In this document: in pieces, positions 32,279-41,040 of the stretch | Numbering within the stretch: the stretch's first letter is position 1 | Layout of the letters: every line of letters begins with the position of its first letter | Source of the DNA: an uncultured Collinsella sp. | GTDB lineage: Bacteria; Actinomycetota; Coriobacteriia; Coriobacteriales; Coriobacteriaceae | DNA length: 42,096 nucleotides | Reading direction: 5' to 3' | NCBI GenBank assembly: GCA_900541715.1 | Contig: UQLI01000016.1 | Coordinates: forward strand, 1 to 42,096 | Notes under the pieces: generated by a model | What the model was told of the DNA's origin: nothing | The model's input: only the letters and a program-made list of their open reading frames with translations | Database searches by the model: none | Made by a program: the position numbers and the translations under genes

Positions 32279-33715
32279 ATGAATCAGGTGGAGCAGAGCG
32301 TTGCCGAGTATGTCGACGAGGTCTGGGAGGATGTCGTTGCCGATATCGAACAACTGGTGAGCTATCCGTCCGTGGCCGTTGCTGCCGATGCGGAGCCCGG
32401 TGCGCCGTTTGGCCGCCCGGTCCGTGACGCGCTCGATTGCGCGCTCGGCATTGCGCAAAAGCTCGGCTATCAGACGAGCGACGACGGGGGCTATGTGGGA
32501 ATCGCCGATATCCCGGGTCGCGGCGACAAGCAGCTCGCGACTATCTGCCACGTGGACGTGGTTCCCGCTGGCCCCGGTTGGAACACCGACCCGTTTGCGA
32601 TGGAGCGCCGCGAGGGCTGGCTGCTCGGTCGCGGCGTGATTGACGACAAGGGTCCGGCGGTGCTGTCGCTCTACGCCGGCGCTTATCTGCTCAAGCACGG
32701 CATTACCCCGCGCTATGCTTTCCGCGCGCTGCTGGGCTGCGATGAGGAAGTGGGCATGTCCGACGTTCACCATTATCTGGAGAACCACGCAGACCCCGAC
32801 TTTTTGTTTACGCCCGATGCCGAGTTCCCGGTCTGCAATGCCGAGAAGGGCCAGTTTGGGGCGACGTTCGTGAGCTCCAAGATCGACGGCGGGCGCATCG
32901 TGTCGTGGAGCGGCGCCGAGGCGAGCAATGCCATTCCGTCGCAGTCCATCTGCGAGCTCGCGATTGCCGCCGATGAGCTGCCGGCGCCGGTCGAGAACGC
33001 CGATCGCCTTGAGATCACGACACTCGATAACGGGCATGCGCAGATTTTTGCCCACGGCATTGGCGGTCATGCCTCGATGCCTGAGGGCACTATCAACGCT
33101 GTCGGCCTGATCGTGGCGTATCTGCGCGAGGCCGAGGACGCGTTTGGCGCCCGTGACAAGCGCCTGTTGACGCCCGCCGAGCACGAGTTTGTCAAGTTTT
33201 TGGCCTTTGTGCATGCGGACGCCTATGGCCGCGGCCTGGGTATCGATGCGACGAGTCCGGCGTTTGGCCCGCTTACCTGCAACGCTGGCGTCATCCGCGT
33301 GGCGGATGGCCATATCGAGCAGGTCATCGACGTGCGCTTCCCCGACAGCACGAGTGCCGATACCATCCGCGAGCAGCTCGATCCGCTCGTGGGCCGTTTC
33401 GGCGTGACGTGCCAGCTGGGTCGCGCGAAGGTGCCGTTCTCGGTCTCTGCCGATGATCCGGCCGTGAAGGCGCTTATCGATACCTATAACGAGTTCACCG
33501 GCAAGCATGCTGAACCCTTTGCCATGGGCGGCGGCACGTACGCGCGCAACTTTGCCCGCGCCGTCTCGTTTGGCCCCGAGGAGACCGGCCTGGAGCTGCC
33601 CTCGTGGGGCGGCCAGATGCACGGCCCCAACGAGTGCGCCAACGAGGAACAGCTCAAGCAGGCGCTCAAGATCTATATTGTTGCGATCCTCCGTTTGAAT
33701 GAATTAGAGCTTTAA
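32279..33715 (+). CDS. M20-family dipeptidase (PepV-like)
   Basis: 478 aa from ATG 32279 with AAGGAGG upstream. Metal and catalytic signatures of the PepV/Sapep group are present: CHVDVVPAGPGWNTDPF (His, catalytic Asp), GRGVIDDKGPAV (bridging Asp), GCDEEVGMSD (catalytic Glu), TPDAEFPVCNAEKG and the C-terminal MHGPNE (His). The length fits the two-domain form with lid. It is cytosolic, with no signal peptide. Reaction: zinc-dependent cleavage of dipeptides with broad N-terminal specificity. Confidence 0.92.
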   Translation: MNQVEQSVAEYVDEVWEDVVADIEQLVSYPSVAVAADAEPGAPFGRPVRDALDCALGIAQKLGYQTSDDGGYVGIADIPGRGDKQLATICHVDVVPAGPGWNTDPFAMERREGWLLGRGVIDDKGPAVLSLYAGAYLLKHGITPRYAFRALLGCDEEVGMSDVHHYLENHADPDFLFTPDAEFPVCNAEKGQFGATFVSSKIDGGRIVSWSGAEASNAIPSQSICELAIAADELPAPVENADRLEITTLDNGHAQIFAHGIGGHASMPEGTINAVGLIVAYLREAEDAFGARDKRLLTPAEHEFVKFLAFVHADAYGRGLGIDATSPAFGPLTCNAGVIRVADGHIEQVIDVRFPDSTSADTIREQLDPLVGRFGVTCQLGRAKVPFSVSADDPAVKALIDTYNEFTGKHAEPFAMGGGTYARNFARAVSFGPEETGLELPSWGGQMHGPNECANEEQLKQALKIYIVAILRLNELEL

Positions 33716-33737
33716 GGTCTCGCGGTTTCCCAATCTA

Positions 33738-33804
33738 AGTTGCGGTGGAATAGTTCCTAGAATGGGCCATTTGATGGCCAAGCAGGAACTATTTCACCGC
33801 AACT
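33738..33804. repeat. AGTTGCGGTGGAATAG palindrome, copy 4
   Basis: 21-base arms 33738-33758 and 33784-33804 with one G-U pair and an inner TGGCCA/TGGCCA stem. Sits 22 bases after the dipeptidase stop. The following 33805-34009 holds the pst promoter region; I see no clear -10/-35 pair or Pho box by eye. Confidence 0.85.
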
Positions 33805-34009
33805 TTGTTTTTATTGGTGTAAAAGGCGGGTCATGCTTGGTGGCGGGTTTGTTATTCGTTTGTAAAGGCCGTGCTGCGCTTGCGGTAAGGGTCTATCAAA
33901 TGCCCGTAAGAAACCGTAGTTGGCGCGGACGCTGCCCGGTCGGGGCCGTATCTTTCCAAACAGCAAAGCGGGTGGGGTGCCCGCGAGTCGCATGTATGAA
34001 AGGAAGATC

Positions 34010-34948
34010 ATGCTCGATCAGGCTTATTCTCGTCGTCAGTTCCTCGGCCTCGCTGGTGGTTTTGCCAGCATCGTCGGTCTCGGTCTCGTTGGTTGCGGCG
34101 GCTCCGGCGCATCCGATGCCGCCGACAAGGGTAGCGCCGCTGCTGCCGAGTCCGTCTCCGGCGAGGTGACTTACGACGGTGCCTCTTCGTTCCAGGCTCT
34201 CGTCGAGGCCGCTGCCGAGAAGTTCATGGACGCCAACCCCGATGTCTCCGTCTCCGGCTCGGGTAACGGTTCGGGCAAGGGCCTGACCGCTGTTGCCGCC
34301 GGCACCGTCACCATCGGCAACTCCGACGTCTTCGCCGAGACCAAGCTCGAGGCCGACCAGGTCAAGAACCTCGTCGACCACGAGGTTGCCGTCGTGGGCA
34401 TGGGCCCCGTCGTTTCCAAGAACGTGACGGTCGACGACCTGTCCCTCGAGCAGCTCAAGGGCATCTTCTCCGGCCAGATCACCAACTGGAAGGAGGTCGG
34501 CGGCGACGACGCCAAGATCGTCGTTCTCAACCGCAAGGCTGGCTCTGGCACCCGTGCCACCTTCGAGGCCGCCGTTTTTGGCGACGAGGCCGTCGACTTT
34601 AAGGGCGACGCCGAACTCGACAAGTCCGGCGATGTCCAGACTCAGATGGGCAGTACCGACAACGCCATCTCCTACCTCGACTTCTCGCACTTTGATGACT
34701 CCAAGTTCAACGCCATCAAGGTCGAGGGCGTCGAGCCCAAGAGCAAGAATGTCACCGACGACTCCTTCAAGATCTGGGCTACCGAGCACATGTACTGCGC
34801 TAAGGATGCCGACGAGGCCACCAAGGCCTTCCTGGAGTTCATGCTTTCCGATGACGTCCAGGGCAAGCTCGTCGAGGAGCAGGGCTTTATCCCCGTCTCT
34901 GCCATGAAGGTCGTCAAGGACGCCAGCGGCAAGGTCTCTGCTAAATAA
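34010..34948 (+). CDS. pstS: phosphate ABC transporter substrate-binding lipoprotein
   Basis: 312 aa from ATG 34010 (GAAAGGAAG upstream). The N-terminus carries a twin-arginine motif SRRQFLG (Arg8, Arg9) and a lipobox LVGC (Cys29), so export by Tat followed by lipidation is predicted. The mature part shows the PstS-like fold: SGSGNGSGKGLTAVAAGTVTIGNSD, LKGIFSGQITNWKEVGG and NRKAGSGTRATFEA. It binds phosphate outside the membrane and passes it to PstCA. First gene of pstSCAB, 24 bases before pstC. Confidence 0.94.
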   Translation: MLDQAYSRRQFLGLAGGFASIVGLGLVGCGGSGASDAADKGSAAAAESVSGEVTYDGASSFQALVEAAAEKFMDANPDVSVSGSGNGSGKGLTAVAAGTVTIGNSDVFAETKLEADQVKNLVDHEVAVVGMGPVVSKNVTVDDLSLEQLKGIFSGQITNWKEVGGDDAKIVVLNRKAGSGTRATFEAAVFGDEAVDFKGDAELDKSGDVQTQMGSTDNAISYLDFSHFDDSKFNAIKVEGVEPKSKNVTDDSFKIWATEHMYCAKDADEATKAFLEFMLSDDVQGKLVEEQGFIPVSAMKVVKDASGKVSAK

Positions 34949-34972
34949 GTAATCGCCCCGGAAAGGTTTGCA

Positions 34973-35881
34973 ATGGCAAAACAGCTGCCAAAGCGCGACC
35001 TTGAGAACGTGGGCCTGGGCGTCACGGGCGCGTGTGTTGCGCTCGTGACGCTTGTCGTTGCCGCGCTCATCTTTATGGTCGCCCAAAAGGGCCTCTCGGC
35101 TTTTCTCAAGGACGGCGTTTCGGTCGTCGAGTTCTTCACCGGCACCAAGTGGGACCTGGCCAACACGGCCGAAAACGGCCTGCCCTACACCGGCGCCCTG
35201 CCCCTGATCGTCACCTCGTTTGCGGTCATGGTACTCTCCACGCTCATCGCGCTGCCCATCGCCATCGGCTCTGCCATCTTTGCGGTCGAGATTAGCCCTA
35301 AGTTTGGCTCTAAGATCTTTCAGCCGCTCATTGAGCTTTTGACCGGCATCCCCTCGGTCGTCTTTGGCCTGATCGGTTTTCACGTGGTCGTCGGTCTTAT
35401 GAAGAGCGTTTTCCACGTGAGCACGGGCCTGGGCATCTTGCCCGGCGCCATCGTGCTGGCGGTCATGATTCTGCCGACGATGACCACGCTTTCGGTCGAT
35501 GGCCTGCGCGCCGTGCCCGACGGCTACCGCCAGGGCTCGCTCGCGCTGGGCTACACCCGCTGGCAGACCATCTGGCACGTGGTGCTCAAGTCCGCCATGC
35601 CGTCGCTCATGACCGCGGTTATCTTGGGCATGACCCGCGCCTTTGGCGAGACGCTCGCCGTGCGCATGGTCATCGGCGGCATCGAGGCCATGCCGACGTC
35701 GCTGCTGTCGCCGGCCTCGACCATCACCACCACGCTCACCACGTCCATGGCGGTCTATGCCGAGGGCTCGGCCCAGGACGATGTTCTGTGGGCGCTCGGT
35801 CTGCTGCTGATGGGCATGAGCCTCATCTTCATCCTGATCATCCATCTCATTGGCCGCAAGGGGGCGAAGGCTCGTGGCTAG
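34973..35881 (+). CDS. pstC: phosphate ABC transporter permease PstC
   Basis: 302 aa, GGAAAGG upstream of the start. Six membrane helices; helix 1 near residue 25 is followed by a periplasmic loop (FFTGTKWDLANTAENG). The permease-ATPase contact loop is LRAVPDGYRQGSLALGYTRWQT (EAA-like), then FGETLAVRMVIGG. Forms the inner-membrane channel with PstA. Overlaps the pstA start by 8 bases. Confidence 0.95.
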   Translation: MAKQLPKRDLENVGLGVTGACVALVTLVVAALIFMVAQKGLSAFLKDGVSVVEFFTGTKWDLANTAENGLPYTGALPLIVTSFAVMVLSTLIALPIAIGSAIFAVEISPKFGSKIFQPLIELLTGIPSVVFGLIGFHVVVGLMKSVFHVSTGLGILPGAIVLAVMILPTMTTLSVDGLRAVPDGYRQGSLALGYTRWQTIWHVVLKSAMPSLMTAVILGMTRAFGETLAVRMVIGGIEAMPTSLLSPASTITTTLTTSMAVYAEGSAQDDVLWALGLLLMGMSLIFILIIHLIGRKGAKARG

Positions 35882-36796
35882 CACGCGCATCCACATTGAC
35901 GAGGCGAGACTCGGGCGCGTCCAAAAGCAGGACCGCATCGCCACGGGTGTGCTGACGGCGATCGTCGCCATCGTCATGCTCATCGTCGTCTCCATGGTGG
36001 CCTATATCCTGTTTGAGGGCGTCTCGACGCTGTTCCAGCCGGGCTTTCTCACGGAGCCGTCGCGCGCCAACGGAACGCAGGGCGGCGTGCTCTACCAGCT
36101 GTTCGACTCGTTCTACCTGCTGCTGATCACCCTGATCATCTCGGTGCCCATCAGTCTGGGCGGAGCGGTCTTTTTGGTTGAGTACGCGCCGGACGGACCC
36201 ATCCGCGACATCGCCTCCACCGCCATCGAGACGTTGTCCTCGCTGCCTTCCATCGTCGTCGGCATGTTCGGTTTTCTGGTGTTCTCGGTGCAGCTGGGCT
36301 GGAAGTACTCCATCATCTCCGGCGCCGTCGCGCTCACCATGTTCAACATCCCCATCCTGGTGCGCGTGATCCAGCAGGCGCTCGAGGACGTGCCGCAGGC
36401 CCAGCGCGATGCGTGCCTGGCCATGGGCCTCACTCGCTGGGAGGCCACGCTGCACATCCTGATCCCCGAGGCCATGCCTGCCATCGTGACGGGCATCGTG
36501 CTTTCGGCCGGTCGCGTGTTTGGTGAGGCGGCGGCGCTGCTCTTTACCTCGGGCATGAGCTCGCCGGTGCGCCTGAACTTCTTGAGCTTTAACCTGTCGA
36601 GCCCCACCTGCGCCTGGAACGTGTTCCGTCCCGGCGAGTCGCTCGCCGTGCATATTTACAAGATTTACGGCGAGGGCAGCCCCGAGGCTCAGCAGATCGT
36701 CTGGGGCACCGCTGCACTGCTGATGATTTGCGTGCTGCTGTTTAACGTAGTCGCCCGTATCGTGGGCAAGCAACTGGCAAGAAGGATGACGGCCGA

Positions 36797-36800
<4 letters not shown>
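35874..36800 (+). CDS. pstA: phosphate ABC transporter permease PstA
   Basis: 308 aa from GTG 35874, which overlaps the end of pstC; a TTG 24 bases upstream is less likely. Six membrane helices; PstA signatures FLVEYAPDGPIRDIASTAIETLSSLPSIVVGMFGF (seen in parts around the EYAP and LSSLPSIVVG blocks), contact loop VPQAQRDACLAMGLTRWEAT and FGEAAALLFTSG. Overlaps pstB by 4 bases (ATGA), showing translational coupling. Confidence 0.95.
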
Positions 36801-37669
<869 letters not shown>

Positions 37670-37724
37670 TCCGGGACATGCTTGAGGCCCGCGGTGGCCA
37701 CGGTCGCCACGGGACTGATTGGAG

Positions 37725-37763
37725 AGGCGGGTCATCTCTTGTGGGAGATGGCCCGCCTTTTTG
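37725..37763 (+). terminator. intrinsic terminator of the pst operon
   Basis: A 14-bp stem AGGCGGGTCATCTC/GAGATGGCCCGCCT with one U-G pair and a 6-base loop, followed by five T. Confidence 0.85.
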
Positions 37764-37832
37764 TGTCGTGTGCGGCCCGCCTTTTCGCTGCTATCATGGA
37801 CAACGTTGAATTTCTACGAAGGAGCAGGGCAC

Positions 37833-39692
37833 ATGGCGATTCTTTTGGGATGCGATTCCGTCAGCCTAGAGTTTCCCACCAAGCATATTTTCGATAGCGT
37901 GACGCTCGGCGTGGGCGAGGGTGACCGCATTGGTATTGTCGGTAAAAACGGCGACGGCAAGTCGACGCTGCTGAGCGTGCTCGCCGGCACGCTGGAGCCC
38001 GATGACGGGCGCGTGACGCACCGCCGCGACACGACGATTGGATTGCTCGGCCAAAAGGATAACCTGGTCGATACCGACACCGTGCATCATGCCGTCGTCG
38101 GTGACACGCCCGAATACGAGTGGGCCTCGAGCCCGCGTACGCGCCAGATTCTGGCCGGCCTTATTAGCGATGTGCCCTGGGAGGGCACGGTGGGCGAGCT
38201 TTCGGGCGGCCAGCGCCGTCGCGTGGACCTCGCGCGCCTGCTGATCGGCGACTACGACGTGCTCATGCTCGACGAGCCCACCAACCACCTGGACATGCGC
38301 ACCATCAACTGGCTTGCGCGTCACTTAAAGGCCCGCTGGCAGCGCGGTCAGGGCGCCATGCTCGTGGTCACGCACGACCGCTGGTTCTTGGACGAGGTCT
38401 GCACCAGTATGTGGGAGGTCCACGACGGCCAGGTCGATCCCTTCGAGGGCGGTTACTCCGCATATATCCTGCAGCGCGTGGAGCGCGACCGCATGGCCGC
38501 CGTCACCGAGGAGCGTCGCCGCAACATGGCGCGCAAGGAGCTCGCGTGGCTGAGCCGCGGTGCCCAGGCGCGCTCCACCAAGCCCAAGTTTCGCGTTGAT
38601 GCCGCTCGCGAGCTGATCGCCGACGTGCCGCCCGTGCGTGACGAGCTGGAGCTCAAGCGCCTCGCCGTGAGCCGCCTGGGCAAGCAGGTCGTCGACGTGA
38701 TCGACGTTGATGCCGGCTATGCGGATACCGATGGCGCGCCCAAGCAGGTGCTCACCGATGTGACCTGGCTCATTGGTGCGGGCGACCGCTATGGTCTGCT
38801 GGGCGAGAACGGTGCCGGCAAGTCGACGCTGCTCGACGTGATCCAGGGCAAGATTGAACCCACGCGCGGCCGTGTGAAGATTGGCCAGACAGTGCGCTTT
38901 GGCGTGCTGTCGCAGCAGCTCGAGGAGCTCGAACCCTACATGGGCGACACGATCCGCGAGGTGCTCGGCAACTATAAGAAGTACTACGTCATCGATGGCA
39001 AGGAGACTTCGCCCGAGAAGCTCTGCGAGCGCCTGGGCTTTACGACGCAGCAGCTCTGGAGCCGCATCGGCGATCTTTCGGGCGGCCAGCGCCGTCGCCT
39101 GTCGCTGCTGCTGACAATCCTGGACGAACCCAACGTGCTCATCCTGGACGAGCCCGGCAACGACCTGGATACCGACATGCTGGCGATTGTCGAGGACCTG
39201 CTCGACGGCTGGCCGGGCACGTTGATTCTGGTGACGCACGACCGCTTCTTGATGGAGCGCGTGACCGACCAGCAGTGGGCGCTGCTCGACGGCCACCTGA
39301 CGCATATGCCCGGCGGCGTCGACCAGTACCTGCGCCTGTGCAACGCTACCGCCGAGGGCGAGCCCGTGGGCGCACCGAGCGCCAAGACCGGCACGTTCGA
39401 CACCGGTGCCGCGGCAGCTGCGGCCGAAAAGCCCAAGTCGAGCGGTCAGCCCAACGGCCTGTCCAACGCCGAGCGTCAGAAGCTCCGCCGCGAGGTGAGC
39501 TCGCTCGAGCGCAAGATGGAGACGCAGCGCGCTCGCGTTGAGGAGGCCGAGGCCGCGATGGCCCAGGTCGATCCCACCAACTACACGGCGCTCGGCGAGC
39601 AGCAGGCAAAGATCGACGAGGCTCACGCCGCCATGGACGAGCTGGAGATGGCGTGGCTTGAGGCGAGCGAAAAGCTCGAAGGCGAGGAGTAG
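37833..39692 (+). CDS. ABC-F ATPase, Uup-like
   Basis: 619 aa from ATG 37833 (AAGGAGCAGGGCAC upstream). Two ABC modules without membrane helices: first GKNGDGKST, LSGGQRRRVDLARLL, DEPTNHLD; second GENGAGKST, LSGGQRRRLSLLLTI, DEPGNDLD. An interdomain linker rich in Arg follows the first module, and the C-terminus (from about residue 560) is a charged coiled coil (LRREVSSLERKMETQRARVEEAE). The NDLD variant of the second Walker B and the C-terminal coil are typical of Uup. ABC-F proteins act on the ribosome in translation; Uup also binds branched DNA. It is followed after 6 bases by a HAD phosphatase gene, probably co-transcribed. Confidence 0.88.
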   Translation: MAILLGCDSVSLEFPTKHIFDSVTLGVGEGDRIGIVGKNGDGKSTLLSVLAGTLEPDDGRVTHRRDTTIGLLGQKDNLVDTDTVHHAVVGDTPEYEWASSPRTRQILAGLISDVPWEGTVGELSGGQRRRVDLARLLIGDYDVLMLDEPTNHLDMRTINWLARHLKARWQRGQGAMLVVTHDRWFLDEVCTSMWEVHDGQVDPFEGGYSAYILQRVERDRMAAVTEERRRNMARKELAWLSRGAQARSTKPKFRVDAARELIADVPPVRDELELKRLAVSRLGKQVVDVIDVDAGYADTDGAPKQVLTDVTWLIGAGDRYGLLGENGAGKSTLLDVIQGKIEPTRGRVKIGQTVRFGVLSQQLEELEPYMGDTIREVLGNYKKYYVIDGKETSPEKLCERLGFTTQQLWSRIGDLSGGQRRRLSLLLTILDEPNVLILDEPGNDLDTDMLAIVEDLLDGWPGTLILVTHDRFLMERVTDQQWALLDGHLTHMPGGVDQYLRLCNATAEGEPVGAPSAKTGTFDTGAAAAAAEKPKSSGQPNGLSNAERQKLRREVSSLERKMETQRARVEEAEAAMAQVDPTNYTALGEQQAKIDEAHAAMDELEMAWLEASEKLEGEE

Positions 39693-39698
39693 ACGAGG

Positions 39699-40469
39699 AT
39701 GATCAAAGCCGCGTTTTTCGATATCGACGGTACGCTGCTGAGCTTTAAGACCCACCGGATTCCGGCGTCGGCGCAGCAGGTGCTCGACAGCTTTCGCGAG
39801 CAGGGGATTGCGTGCGTGATCGCCACGGGCCGTCCGACCTACCAGATGCCGGACTGGCTGTTCGACCTGGGCTGGGATGCGTACATTACGCTCTCGGGCC
39901 AGCACTGCTTTGATGCCGAGGGGGTTTACCGCAGCTGCCCGATCGATCCGGACGACGTCGCGGTGATCGTGGACCAGGTGGCACAGGGGCGCTACGATTC
40001 GCTGTGCATGCAGGGCGAGAACTCGTTTGTGAACCGCCTGTCCGAGCGCGTGGTGACGGCTGGCAGCAACGCGGGGATCGTCTACCACGAGGAGCCGTTT
40101 GAGCACGCCTTTGACGCGCCGGTCTATCAGTTCTGCGCCTTTGTGGACCCGGCCGACGAACATATCGTGACCGACGCCGTGTCGCATTCGCTCACCACGC
40201 GCTGGTGTGACCTGTTCTGCGACATTATTCCCGCTAACGGCGGCAAGGACCTGGGCGTGGCGGCGACGCTGGAGCGCCTGGGCATCGACGCGAGCGAGGC
40301 GATTGCCTTTGGCGACGGCGAGAACGACCTGTCGATGTTTGCCGCTGTGGGCACGAGCGTGGCCATGGGTAATGCGCAGGACACGGTGAAGGCCGCGGCG
40401 ACCTACGTAACGACCGCCGTGGACGACGACGGCATCTACAACGCCGCAAAGCACTTTGGGCTGCTATAG
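39699..40469 (+). CDS. Cof-type HAD phosphatase
   Basis: 256 aa, starting 6 bases after the ABC-F stop (GACGAGG upstream). HAD motifs: FFDIDGTLLSF (Asp nucleophile and acid/base), VIATGRP (motif II), GKDLGVAATLERLGI (Lys) and AFGDGENDLSMFAAVG (motif IV). A C2-type cap lies between motifs II and III (residues about 80-190), which places it in the Cof/YidA-like group acting on sugar phosphates or flavin precursors. Substrate unknown. Confidence 0.9.
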   Translation: MIKAAFFDIDGTLLSFKTHRIPASAQQVLDSFREQGIACVIATGRPTYQMPDWLFDLGWDAYITLSGQHCFDAEGVYRSCPIDPDDVAVIVDQVAQGRYDSLCMQGENSFVNRLSERVVTAGSNAGIVYHEEPFEHAFDAPVYQFCAFVDPADEHIVTDAVSHSLTTRWCDLFCDIIPANGGKDLGVAATLERLGIDASEAIAFGDGENDLSMFAAVGTSVAMGNAQDTVKAAATYVTTAVDDDGIYNAAKHFGLL

Positions 40470-40485
40470 CTGCGGCTCGGCACTT

Positions 40486-40521
40486 GGGGACACTCCTTGC
40501 GGGGCGTCCCCATTTTGTTTT
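40486..40521 (+). terminator. terminator after the HAD phosphatase
   Basis: GGGGAC (40486-40491) pairs with GTCCCC (40506-40511), then ATTTTGTTTTC. Contains the GGGGACACTCCTTG string that also appears near 14715. Confidence 0.6.
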
Positions 40522-40543
40522 CATCCCGCACGTTTTTGTGAAA

Positions 40544-40626
40544 CACGGCTAACTTTTAGGCAAAGTAGTAAGACATGGGCAACTTTTGCGGTAAAGTTAG
40601 CCGTGGAAAGTATCCAACGGCTAACT
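40544..40626 (+). promoter_or_regulatory. operator array upstream of the DtxR/MntR-like gene
   Basis: CACGGCTAACTTT occurs at 40544 and inverted as AAAGTTAGCCGTG ending at 40605; a third partial copy AACGGCTAACT is at 40616-40626. Inside, TTTTAGGCAAAG and its partner ACTTTTGCGG extend the symmetry. GGCTAA/TTAGCC half-sites resemble DtxR-type metalloregulator boxes. Autoregulation is inferred. Confidence 0.6.
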
Positions 40627-40650
40627 AGCAATCATCGCGAAAGGCGGCCC

Positions 40651-41040
40651 ATGGCCCTACGTGAATCCGGAGAAGACTATCTCGAATCGATCTACGTTCT
40701 GTCGGAACGTCAGGGCATCGTGCGCTCGATTGACGTTGCGGAGTACCTCGGCGTAACCAAGGCGAGCGTTTCCAAGGCCATGGCGACGTTGGAAAGCAAC
40801 GGCTATGTCGAAATGGGCAAGCGCGACGTTCATCTGACGGAGCGTGGTCTGGAGGTCGCTCGCCAAATGTGGGAGCGTCACTGCTTTTTCGTGGGGCTGC
40901 TAGAGGACGCGGGTGTTTCGGCTGAGGTCGCGTCGCAAGAGGGCTGCCACATGGAGCACTGCCTGAGCGAGGAAAGCTTTGAGAAGCTACGGGCGATGTT
41001 GGGCCGGGAAGATGTAGCGGGTCCAACAACAGAAGCCTAA
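40651..41040 (+). CDS. DtxR/MntR-family metal-dependent repressor
   Basis: 129 aa from ATG 40651 (AAAGGCGG upstream). Winged helix-turn-helix (SIDVAEYLGVTKASVSKAMATLESNGYVEM) and a metal-binding dimerisation domain. By position the ligands are Asp9, Glu12, His77, Cys99, Glu102 and His103. Asp9 is the MntR form, while Cys99 in CxxEH is the DtxR/IdeR form, so Mn2+ versus Fe2+ specificity is open. There is no SH3-like third domain. The C-terminus (GREDVAGPTTEA) does not look like the helical end of the family and lies near IS110-type DNA, so the last residues may have been replaced. Confidence 0.85.
   Translation: MALRESGEDYLESIYVLSERQGIVRSIDVAEYLGVTKASVSKAMATLESNGYVEMGKRDVHLTERGLEVARQMWERHCFFVGLLEDAGVSAEVASQEGCHMEHCLSEESFEKLRAMLGREDVAGPTTEA

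Noticed and set aside
32258..33622. 454-codon minus-strand ORF opposite the dipeptidase
   Set aside because: Mirror of the M20 peptidase coding frame; no recognisable protein features.
33896..35995. 699-codon minus-strand ORF opposite pstS and pstC
   Set aside because: The translation is Gly/Asp/Arg-rich without motifs, while the plus strand encodes clear PstS and PstC.
38325..40454. Very long minus-strand ORF opposite the ABC-F and HAD genes
   Set aside because: It lies opposite two well-recognised genes, has low-complexity His/Arg/Ala-rich translation and no domain; it is an effect of GC-rich codon use.
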